Positions 1-5,208 of a DNA stretch of 5,208 nucleotides are shown here, piece after piece. Position 1 is the first letter of the stretch. Each line of letters starts with the position of its first letter. A program made the translations under genes and the position numbers. Below the pieces are notes generated by a model. The model saw nothing but the letters and a program-made list of their open reading frames with translations. It was not told where the DNA came from and did no database searches. The stretch is from NCBI GenBank assembly GCA_012735285.1, contig JAAYHT010000293.1:1-5208 (forward strand), read 5' to 3'. This DNA is from Clostridiales bacterium. Lineage in GTDB: Bacteria; Bacillota; Clostridia; Peptostreptococcales; Anaerovoracaceae.

Positions 1-30
1 AAATATTATCAAGGATACTCTTCTAGTCAT
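1..30 (-). CDS. Start of an unidentified downstream gene (partial, 10 codons)
   Basis: An ATG at 30-28 directly follows the coaE stop codon with no intervening base, and ten open codons (MTRRVSLIIF) run to the window edge. A purine-rich GAGGAGAG inside the end of coaE lies about 10 bases upstream and could serve as ribosome site. The residues are a short basic stretch (RR) followed by hydrophobic ones, as at the start of a signal peptide or membrane anchor. In many Clostridia the gene after coaE encodes a secreted lytic transglycosylase with just such an anchor, so that is my guess from context. Ten codons cannot prove a product, or even that the frame is a gene. Confidence 0.45.
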   Translation of the reverse strand, partial: MTRRVSLIIF

Positions 31-627
31 TTATTGCTCGCTCTCCTCAATTAAATTTAGTATATTATTAATTTGATTGTAAAGTGTATATTTATCACCC
101 GAATTATCGATTACATAATCAGCTTTCTTTACTTTCTCGGATTGACTCATCTGATTATTAATACGATCAATAGCCTGCTCCCTTGTCAATTTATCTCGAA
201 TCATAATACGATTAATTCTGGTTTCTTCATCAGCGTCCACAACCCATACCATATCTACCAACTCATCCATATTTGTTTCATAAAGCAAAGGTACGTCCAA
301 AAAAACAAACTTTTCATTGTCATAGCTCTTAGCTCTTTCAATAATGATGTCAATAATTTTAGTATGCATAATACTGTCTAGCAAAGCTTTTTTATCTGGA
401 TCTGAAAAAACAATATCTGCTAATTTCTTACGGTTCAAGCTACCATCTTGCAGCAATATTTCATCACCAAATTCTTTAGCTATTTTATTAAGGGTTTCAG
501 AGTTAGGCTCTACTATTTCTCTGGAAATCTTATCAGCATCTATTACCTTATAGCCCAATTCAATTAAGTATTCTGAGACGGTAGACTTGCCTGTGCCGAT
601 TCCTCCTGTTAAGCCTATTAACTTCAT
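31..627 (-). CDS. coaE: Dephospho-CoA kinase
   Basis: This cytosolic enzyme does the last step of coenzyme A synthesis, phosphorylating the 3'-hydroxyl of dephospho-CoA with ATP. The 198-residue product has the usual family length and is complete. Visible motifs are the P-loop GGIGTGKST (residues 8-16), the DAD motif after strand 2 (30-32), the core segment LDVPLLYET (110-118), a lid-like region rich in arginine (R137, R140, R144, R155) ending near Q159, and the late ADYVIDNSG segment (169-177) typical of CoaE. The ATG start sits just before the first beta strand (KLIGLTGG), so no other start is needed. It lies 10 bases after polA and its ribosome site overlaps the polA stop codon, which suggests coupled translation. 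Nothing looks broken. Confidence 0.97.
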   Translation of the reverse strand: MKLIGLTGGIGTGKSTVSEYLIELGYKVIDADKISREIVEPNSETLNKIAKEFGDEILLQDGSLNRKKLADIVFSDPDKKALLDSIMHTKIIDIIIERAKSYDNEKFVFLDVPLLYETNMDELVDMVWVVDADEETRINRIMIRDKLTREQAIDRINNQMSQSEKVKKADYVIDNSGDKYTLYNQINNILNLIEESEQ

Positions 628-634
628 CTATCTT

Positions 635-640
635 ACCTCA
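635..640 (-). promoter_or_regulatory. coaE ribosome binding site overlapping the polA stop codon
   Basis: On the minus strand the sequence TGAGGT contains both the polA TGA stop (640-638) and the GAGG core that serves coaE, 7 bases before its ATG. Ribosomes finishing polA would expose or occupy this site, so translational coupling is likely. The sequence is direct; the coupling is inferred. Confidence 0.65.
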
Positions 641-3304
641 TTTCAGTTCATACCGGTTGTCCCCTACGCTCATATCTACAGAAAGATTTACATCTAATTT
701 AATTACATTTACCATGTTTTCTTCCAATAGCTCTTTTACTCTTTCTAGCTCATCTTTTTTTGTATGAATGATTAGTTCATCATGTACCTGAAGTATTAGT
801 CTAGATTTAAGCCCCTCTTCTATTAACTGGTTGTGACAGCGTATCATGGCAAGTTTTATTATATCAGCTGCACTTCCTTGGATTGGGCTGTTCATAGCCA
901 GTCTTTCTGCTGCTTGCCTAGCCACGTAATTACTTGAATTCATCCCCTGTATTGGACGTTTACGGTTCATAATCGTTGTAACATATCCGTCGCGCTTACA
1001 TTTTTCTATCTGCTTATCCATGAATTTTTTAACATAAGTATACTTTTTAAAGTATTCGTTAATATATTTTTCAGCCTGTTTTCTCGAAATATTTAGTTCG
1101 GTAGCAAGTCCAAAGCTGCTCATTCCATATATAACTCCGAAGTTTACAGCTTTAGCATCACTTCTCTGAAGCGGGGTAACTTCAGACTCAGGTATTCCAA
1201 AAACCTTTGAGGCCGTTGCCTTGTGAATATCTGCTCCTTTGTTAAAAGCTTCTATTAAGGCTGGATCCTCCGACATATGAGCTAAAACTCTTAACTCAAT
1301 CTGCGAATAGTCTGCACCCACTAAACAGTATTCTTCATTATCAGGTATAAAAGCTTTTCGCAGATTCCTTCCAACTTCTTGGCGTATAGGTATATTCTGC
1401 AAGTTGGGTTCGGTACAGCTTATACGTCCTGTTGCTGTTACTGTCTGCTGAAAATGTGCATGAATCTTTCCGTCTTTATGGATCAATGGTAAAAAACCTT
1501 CGATATATGTGCTGTTGAGTTTAGTGAGAGTACGATATTCCAGTATTAAATCGATTATCTCATGTTCTCCTCTTATGCTCTCAAGAACTTCTGCACTTGT
1601 AGAGTAGCCAGTCTTATTCTTCTTCCCTGCAGTTAAACCTAGCTCTTCAAACAAAACAGTTCCTAGCTGCTTTGGTGAGTTTATATTAAATTCATGGCCA
1701 GCTGCCTGATATATTTTCTTCGCTAAGGAATCTATTTGTTCAGATAGTATTTTCCCTGCATTGATCAATTCGTCTTTATCTACGGCAAAGCCTTGTGCTT
1801 CCATTGAAGCTAACACTTTTATAAGTGGAAGTTCAATCTCTTCAAATACAACGGTTAGTTCCTCTTCCTCTATTCTCTTTTCTAATATTTCTTTTAGATT
1901 TAAAACTGCATCGCACCAATTAAGGCTATATTCCATTAGCTCATTAGAATCGTTTAAAAAGCCTAATTGTATGTTATCTGTTTGATTATCAGTCTTTATA
2001 TCTTTATGGAAGTATTCAATCGATAATAGATTAAGATCATAGCTACTTTTATCGGGCTGTAAGAGATATTGAGCTATTGCAGTATCGAAAACAGAATTTG
2101 GATCCCAATCATCAAAACCATTGCAAAAAAGTGCATAATAATCTAACTGAAGTTGATGACCAATTATCTTCAAATCTTTTTGAAAGATTTCTTTAATTTT
2201 ATCTAATATGCCATCAATGTTTGCATCTATATAATAATGTTTCTTTTCTGTTGAAATAGCAATCGAATAAATCTTAGGTACATCAACATGATTGTTATCA
2301 CTGAAAACCTTTAGGCAAATAGTATTACCCGTTTCAATTTCAGTTTCTAGTTGTTTTATGTCATCAATAGAATTTATAGAAATTATAGGTTTTTTAACCT
2401 GATTTTCTTCTGTTGCTATATTCGGACTTAATTTCTTTAAGAAACTATTAAAGTTTAGCTTCTTATAGATTTCTATTAGCCTTTCATAATCGGGCTCTTC
2501 TACCTTTAACTCAGGAAAATTGATATCAATTGGGACATTTGTATTGATTTCGGCCAGTCTCCTGCTTAACAAAGCCAATTGAATATTCTCTTCTACCCTG
2601 TTTTTCAGCTTTTCACTTTTAACTTCTTCAATATTGGATATTAGATTAGCAATGCTTCCAAATTGATGGATTAGGTTCTGTGCAGTCTTCTCCCCTACTC
2701 CAGGTATGCCAGGAATGTTATTTGATGCATCGCCCATTAATCCTTTAAAATCAACATATTGGTCTGCTGTAAAACCGTACTTTTCCAACATGGCTGATTC
2801 ATCATATAAATCAAATTCTGAAATTCCTTTTCTTGTGATCATAACTTTTGTCTTGCCTGAAGCAAGCTGAAGCGAATCCTTGTCTCCCGTTATGATAATA
2901 GGCTCAAGCCCCTCTTCTTCGCCTCTTTTGGCTAAGGTTCCAATGATGTCGTCAGCCTCAAAACCATCAATTTCTAGTATTTTAATTCTCATCGATTCTA
3001 GTACTTCTTTTAACAAGGGAATCTGCATTGCAAGTTCAGGAGGCATCTTCGGCCTACCAGCTTTATATTCCTTAAATTCTTCATGCCTAAACGTAGGTGC
3101 CTTCCTATCAAATGCTACAGCTATATAGCTGGGCATATATTCCCTTTGAATCTTTTGCAAAATATTAATAAAACCGTATACCGCATGTGTATACAGTCCT
3201 TCTTTAGTCATCATTGGCCGCTGAATTGCATAATAAGCACGAAAAACTAAACTATTACCATCAATAACAACTAATCGGTTCTCCTTTGTCTTGTTGTGGC
3301 TCAT
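638..3304 (-). CDS. polA: DNA polymerase I, proofreading domain apparently inactive
   Basis: Repair and Okazaki-fragment polymerase of 888 residues, full length for the family. Residues 10-290 form the 5' nuclease: metal ligands D15, D66, E116, D118, D119, D141, D143 and D192, and a helix-hairpin-helix at GIPGVGEKTA (199-208). Residues 305-485 match the 3'-5' exonuclease fold, but the first-motif DxE pair is replaced (about K332 and F334), while D388 and D465 remain. Residues 490-888 are the polymerase: motif A DYSQIELR (665-672, catalytic D665, steric gate E670), motif B with R714, K718, F722 and YG, and motif C QVHDEL (catalytic D842, E843). The ATG at 3304 is chosen because GGAAGGAG lies 6 bases upstream and the nuclease domain starts soon after. 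The first 44 bases overlap the end of the preceding gene. Confidence 0.98.
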   Translation of the reverse strand: MSHNKTKENRLVVIDGNSLVFRAYYAIQRPMMTKEGLYTHAVYGFINILQKIQREYMPSYIAVAFDRKAPTFRHEEFKEYKAGRPKMPPELAMQIPLLKEVLESMRIKILEIDGFEADDIIGTLAKRGEEEGLEPIIITGDKDSLQLASGKTKVMITRKGISEFDLYDESAMLEKYGFTADQYVDFKGLMGDASNNIPGIPGVGEKTAQNLIHQFGSIANLISNIEEVKSEKLKNRVEENIQLALLSRRLAEINTNVPIDINFPELKVEEPDYERLIEIYKKLNFNSFLKKLSPNIATEENQVKKPIISINSIDDIKQLETEIETGNTICLKVFSDNNHVDVPKIYSIAISTEKKHYYIDANIDGILDKIKEIFQKDLKIIGHQLQLDYYALFCNGFDDWDPNSVFDTAIAQYLLQPDKSSYDLNLLSIEYFHKDIKTDNQTDNIQLGFLNDSNELMEYSLNWCDAVLNLKEILEKRIEEEELTVVFEEIELPLIKVLASMEAQGFAVDKDELINAGKILSEQIDSLAKKIYQAAGHEFNINSPKQLGTVLFEELGLTAGKKNKTGYSTSAEVLESIRGEHEIIDLILEYRTLTKLNSTYIEGFLPLIHKDGKIHAHFQQTVTATGRISCTEPNLQNIPIRQEVGRNLRKAFIPDNEEYCLVGADYSQIELRVLAHMSEDPALIEAFNKGADIHKATASKVFGIPESEVTPLQRSDAKAVNFGVIYGMSSFGLATELNISRKQAEKYINEYFKKYTYVKKFMDKQIEKCKRDGYVTTIMNRKRPIQGMNSSNYVARQAAERLAMNSPIQGSAADIIKLAMIRCHNQLIEEGLKSRLILQVHDELIIHTKKDELERVKELLEENMVNVIKLDVNLSVDMSVGDNRYELK

Positions 3305-3911
3305 ATATTTCTCCTTCCGAACCCTTCAGTACCATACGAGTAGTAACAGTATTTCCTTCAGAATCCTTTGTTATTAGAATATTGAACACATACTCCTCAG
3401 TGTCTTCTTCTTTGTAATATGATAGGATTTGGTATTCAGCCTCTCCAAGATATAGCTCTATCAAACGTTCATATTCGATATATTCATCTGTTATATCATA
3501 AGGCGCTAGCTGTAATTCTCGTTTAACAGTATCATTTATATCATATTCTCCATTATCTATATAAAGACGGGCATTTTCCTCTCCACCCTGCTCTGCGGAT
3601 TCCATACTAGTAATAGAAAGCTCTCCCGATGCGTCATCTTGATATGGTAATTCCATATCATAATTATACATAGTAACTGTAATAAATCCAACAACAAAAC
3701 AAGCGGCTATTGTAGCTGCGATCTTCATGTAGCGTTTTTTATTCTGTTTTTTAATATTTAAGCCCTCTGATTCCCTTATTCTCTTTGCTTCGTCACGGAT
3801 AGCGTTTTTTAATCGCATTTCAAAGTGTTCGGGGATCTCTTCTTGAGGCACATTTTGAAGGATATCTACAATATGCTCAATATCTCTATCTATATTTTTT
3901 TCATCATGCAT
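3261..3911 (-). CDS. Putative membrane-anchored anti-sigma factor
   Basis: A 216-residue protein, probably the partner that holds the sigma factor encoded 25 bases upstream at the membrane. Residues 1-60 are charged, cytoplasmic and mostly helical, with a VPQEEIPEHFEMRLKNAI stretch (21-38) like the P-x-x-F-x-x-R-L helix seen in many anti-sigma proteins. A basic KKQNKKR run (54-60) precedes one membrane segment (about 63-82). Residues 83-216 would lie outside and are acidic, with a conserved-looking end at about 145-203 that I cannot assign. There is no HxxxCxxC zinc motif; the only cysteines are C71 in the membrane segment and C215. The start at 3911 is preferred over an in-frame ATG at 3956 because GAAAGGAGG lies 8 bases before it and the longer form would run into the sigma gene. 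Function rests on position and topology. Confidence 0.75.
   Translation of the reverse strand: MHDEKNIDRDIEHIVDILQNVPQEEIPEHFEMRLKNAIRDEAKRIRESEGLNIKKQNKKRYMKIAATIAACFVVGFITVTMYNYDMELPYQDDASGELSITSMESAEQGGEENARLYIDNGEYDINDTVKRELQLAPYDITDEYIEYERLIELYLGEAEYQILSYYKEEDTEEYVFNILITKDSEGNTVTTRMVLKGSEGEIYEPQQDKGEPISCY
3311..3318 (-). promoter_or_regulatory. polA ribosome binding site inside the upstream gene
   Basis: GGAAGGAG on the minus strand, 6 bases before the polA ATG. It lies within the last codons of the putative anti-sigma gene (its GSEGE stretch). Its strength supports the start at 3304 even though that makes the two genes overlap by 44 bases. Confidence 0.75.
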
Positions 3912-3919
3912 TATGATAT

Positions 3920-3928
3920 CCTCCTTTC
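3920..3928 (-). promoter_or_regulatory. Ribosome binding site that sets the anti-sigma start
   Basis: GAAAGGAGG on the minus strand, 8 bases before the ATG at 3911. It lies in the 25-base gap after the sigma-factor stop codon. The upstream in-frame ATG at 3956 would place the site inside the coding region, so this is the main evidence for the shorter protein. Confidence 0.8.
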
Positions 3929-3936
3929 TATGTAAA

Positions 3937-4524
3937 TTAGACGAAACTGTAATCATTTTGTTCCATTAGCTTATCTCTGAGCTTTCGTCTTGCTCTATTC
4001 AGCCTTGACTTTACAGTACCTACTGAACATTCTAGTATTTGGCTAATTTCATCATATGTAAAACCCTGTATATCTCTTAGAATGATAATCTCTTGATGTT
4101 CGAGCGACAACATGCTAAGACATTCCAGTACGTAGTTTGTTTTTTCTTTTATATCAAGTAACTCATCTGGCGTGGGGGATTCATCGGTGATATCCATGGT
4201 TGTATCTTCATCCTCTTGCAGTCTATTGATGCTATAAACATTCTTTTCGTTTCGTTTTTTTCTTAAAATATCATAGCAGGTATTGACTACAATACGATAC
4301 ACCCAAGTATCGAACTTACAATCACCTTTGAATTGTTGGAGATTACGAAAGACCTTTATTAAACTTTCCTGCAATGCATCCATTGCGTCTTCTTCGTCTC
4401 TTAAAAAGCGCAAAGCCGTATTATATGCCTTTGTTTTACAGCCCGAGATAAGTATCTCAAAGCTGGCATCGCATCCGGCTTTAGCTTTTTCTATTAGACG
4501 TTTTTCTTTGAAGTTTAACGACAT
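3937..4524 (-). CDS. ECF-type RNA polymerase sigma factor
   Basis: A 195-residue alternative sigma factor with only regions 2 and 4, the hallmark of the extracytoplasmic-function group. Region 2 spans about 21-92 and includes DALQESLIKVFRNLQQFKG (49-67) and FDTWVYRIVVNTCYDILRKKR (71-91), the core-binding and -10-recognition part. A variable acidic linker (about 100-127) follows. Region 4 (about 128-185) has the L-x-x-E-x-x-x-x-x-L-R-D entry and a helix-turn-helix at TYDEISQILECSVGTVKSRLNRAR (156-179) that would read the -35 element. It resembles the SigW/RpoE-like group, but I cannot name the subgroup or signal. Its ribosome site is a weak GAAAAGAGAG, 5 bases before the ATG, unlike the strong sites of its neighbours. 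It heads the operon, followed by its likely anti-sigma partner. Six cysteines (18, 29, 69, 83, 135, 166) are rather many for its size. Confidence 0.95.
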   Translation of the reverse strand: MSLNFKEKRLIEKAKAGCDASFEILISGCKTKAYNTALRFLRDEEDAMDALQESLIKVFRNLQQFKGDCKFDTWVYRIVVNTCYDILRKKRNEKNVYSINRLQEDEDTTMDITDESPTPDELLDIKEKTNYVLECLSMLSLEHQEIIILRDIQGFTYDEISQILECSVGTVKSRLNRARRKLRDKLMEQNDYSFV

Positions 4525-4534
4525 GTCAACTCTC

Positions 4535-4563
4535 TTTTCAAATCTCTGTTTAATTGATATACT
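4535..4563 (+). promoter_or_regulatory. Candidate promoter for the PHP hydrolase gene
   Basis: A -35-like TTTTCA (4535-4540), a 17-base spacer and an extended -10 TGATATACT (4555-4563, hexamer TATACT, one mismatch from consensus) point right. Transcription would start near 4570, giving a leader of about 28 bases with GGAGG at 4588-4592, 5 bases before the ATG at 4598. It fits a housekeeping sigma-A type promoter. It overlaps the opposing promoter. Confidence 0.6.
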
Positions 4564-4575
4564 CGGATTATAGCA
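4555..4575. promoter_or_regulatory. Imperfect 21-bp dyad formed by the two opposing -10 elements
   Basis: The sequence has the form TGnTATAnTCGGAnTATAnCA, centred at 4565, with 8 of 10 base pairs symmetrical. It contains the extended -10 of both opposing promoters. It may be no more than a bidirectional promoter core, or it may also bind a dimeric regulator; the sequence alone does not decide. Confidence 0.5.
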
Positions 4576-4595
4576 TAAGAAAAAGATGGAGGCAA
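4567..4595 (-). promoter_or_regulatory. Candidate promoter for the sigma/anti-sigma/polA/coaE unit
   Basis: On the minus strand TTGCCT (4595-4590), a 17-base spacer and a perfect TATAAT (4572-4567) preceded by TG one base away form a strong extended -10 promoter. The start would be near 4560, giving a leader of about 35 bases to the sigma ATG at 4524. Its form is that of the housekeeping sigma factor, not an ECF target. The -35 overlaps the ribosome site of the rightward gene. Confidence 0.7.
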
Positions 4596-4597
4596 TT

Positions 4598-5208
4598 ATG
4601 TACGATTATCATACACATACACACTTTTCAGAAGACAGCGATGCGCCAATGGAGATTATGGTTGAGACTGCTATAAAATTAGGCCTAAAACAAATGGCTA
4701 TAACAGACCATTACGATCCGGACTATCCTGATCCGAATTTTGTTTTTGGTTTAGATTTTAAACCCTACCACAATGAAATGGAAGCTAAAGCGTTTAAATA
4801 CCGCAATCAAATAAGAATAGTAAGGGGTATAGAAATAGGAATACAACACGGCCCTACCTTAGATAAATGCAGTGAGGCTGCACATTCATATGACTATGAC
4901 TTTATTATCGGTTCTTTTCACTGTGCCGAAGGACTTGATCTTTACAATGAAGACTTTTTTGAAAACCGTACAGTGGAAGAAGCTTATCTAGCATTTTATA
5001 ATTATGTCTATAATTGTTTAATTGAATTCAATGATTTCGATATATTAGGGCATATAAATGTAATCGACAGATATAGGCCATATATTCCCGATTCATCCAT
5101 TTATATTGATATAATAGCCGAAGCATATCAGAAAGGAATAAGAGACTACGATGTTGAGAAAGTGTACCAAGCTATGAAAGCTACAATGATGCAAGATGCT
5201 CGTGGACT
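4598..5208 (+). CDS. PHP-family phosphohydrolase, HisJ/histidinol-phosphatase type (partial, tail abnormal)
   Basis: The first 173 or so residues match the PHP metallo-phosphatases of the HisJ type, which remove phosphate from L-histidinol phosphate in histidine synthesis. Metal-site motifs seen are HTH (residues 5-7) followed by SEDSD, ITDH (35-38), RGIEIG (76-81), GSFH (105-108) and GHINVIDRY (151-159). The ATG follows GGAGG by 5 bases and begins with the usual DYHTHT strand. Family members run to about 250-275 residues, with a final GSDAH-type motif that would lie beyond the edge. No his genes are nearby, so a different phosphoester substrate is possible. After about residue 173 the sequence stops looking like this family (see the entry at 5117-5208), so the true C-terminus is probably not present here. 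Confidence 0.85.
   Translation, partial: MYDYHTHTHFSEDSDAPMEIMVETAIKLGLKQMAITDHYDPDYPDPNFVFGLDFKPYHNEMEAKAFKYRNQIRIVRGIEIGIQHGPTLDKCSEAAHSYDYDFIIGSFHCAEGLDLYNEDFFENRTVEEAYLAFYNYVYNCLIEFNDFDILGHINVIDRYRPYIPDSSIYIDIIAEAYQKGIRDYDVEKVYQAMKATMMQDARG
5117..5208 (+). other. GH92-like coding fragment joined in frame to the PHP gene
   Basis: Residues 174-203 of the rightward reading frame, starting AEAYQKGIRDYDVEKVYQAM and ending MQDARG, resemble a conserved stretch of family 92 glycoside hydrolases (alpha-mannosidases), where a form like 'x-AY-x-KGIR-x-[FY]D-x-EKAYEAMK' is typical. In HisJ-type proteins the segment after DILGHI...YIDII should be a helix leading to an 'IEINTSG'-like strand, which is absent. 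The join falls near 5111-5119. I recognise the resemblance from memory only. An assembly chimera at a contig end is the likeliest cause; a real rearrangement is the alternative. Confidence 0.6.

Noticed and set aside
73..553. Rightward open frames opposite coaE
   Set aside because: They lie fully antisense to a clear coaE gene, have no ribosome sites I can see, and their proteins show no recognisable motif.
1761..3128. Rightward open frames opposite polA
   Set aside because: Serine-rich products of the antisense strand of a confident polA; typical shadow frames.
3261..3290. A second AAAGGAG-like site just after the polA start, hinting at a later start
   Set aside because: No ATG, GTG or TTG follows in the polA frame at a suitable distance, and the next residues already belong to the first strand of the nuclease domain.
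3305..3911. AT-rich -10-like words inside the anti-sigma gene as a private polA promoter
   Set aside because: I found TATAAA- and GATAAT-like words but none paired with a good -35 at 16-18 bases, so they are not above what AT-rich DNA gives by chance.
3912..3956. An in-frame 15-residue extension of the anti-sigma protein starting at 3956
   Set aside because: It would overlap the end of the sigma gene and swallow the strong GAAAGGAGG site at 3920-3928, which is ideally placed for the ATG at 3911.
4283..4573. Rightward open frame opposite the sigma gene, running into the divergent gap
   Set aside because: It is antisense to conserved sigma region 2 coding sequence, lacks a ribosome site, and would cross the promoter region.
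1..5208. CRISPR arrays, mobile elements, tRNA/rRNA genes, riboswitches, defence or biosynthetic systems
   Set aside because: No repeat arrays, terminal inverted repeats, transposase or RNA signatures were seen, and nearly all bases belong to recognised genes.

Overview
The window reads as a piece of a low-GC, gene-dense genome of the Bacillota, most likely a member of the Clostridia. The reasons are the AT-rich codon use, strong GGAGG-type ribosome sites, a DNA polymerase I whose proofreading site looks dead, and the ECF sigma / membrane anti-sigma / polA / coaE gene order. The last is inferred from general familiarity with clostridial genomes, not from a search. The small size and a suspicious right end suggest a short metagenomic or draft contig.

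Nearly everything lies on the minus strand in one tight unit, read from right to left. It starts with an ECF-type RNA polymerase sigma factor (4524 to 3937). A single-pass membrane protein follows that is probably its anti-sigma factor (3911 to 3261). Next come DNA polymerase I (3304 to 638), which overlaps the preceding gene by 44 bases, and dephospho-CoA kinase (627 to 31). The first ten codons of a further gene begin directly after the coaE stop and run off the left edge. Gaps are 25 bases or less and no terminator is seen, so the set is probably co-transcribed from a promoter just upstream of the sigma gene.

A 73-bp divergent gap (4525-4597) separates this unit from a rightward gene for a PHP-family phosphohydrolase of the HisJ (histidinol-phosphatase) type. 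The gap holds two interlocked extended -10 promoters facing opposite ways, arranged as an imperfect 21-bp dyad, so polymerase probably cannot occupy both at once.

The PHP gene is cut by the right edge. Its last 30 or so codons stop looking like a PHP hydrolase and instead resemble a conserved stretch of family 92 glycoside hydrolases (alpha-mannosidases). A chimeric contig end is the simplest explanation.

No RNA genes, CRISPR arrays, insertion sequences or phage genes are visible, and there is no gene-free stretch over 75 bases. I see no convincing undescribed system. The points most worth checking are the chimeric right end, the symmetrical divergent promoter, and the sigma/anti-sigma pair joined by gene overlap to housekeeping genes.
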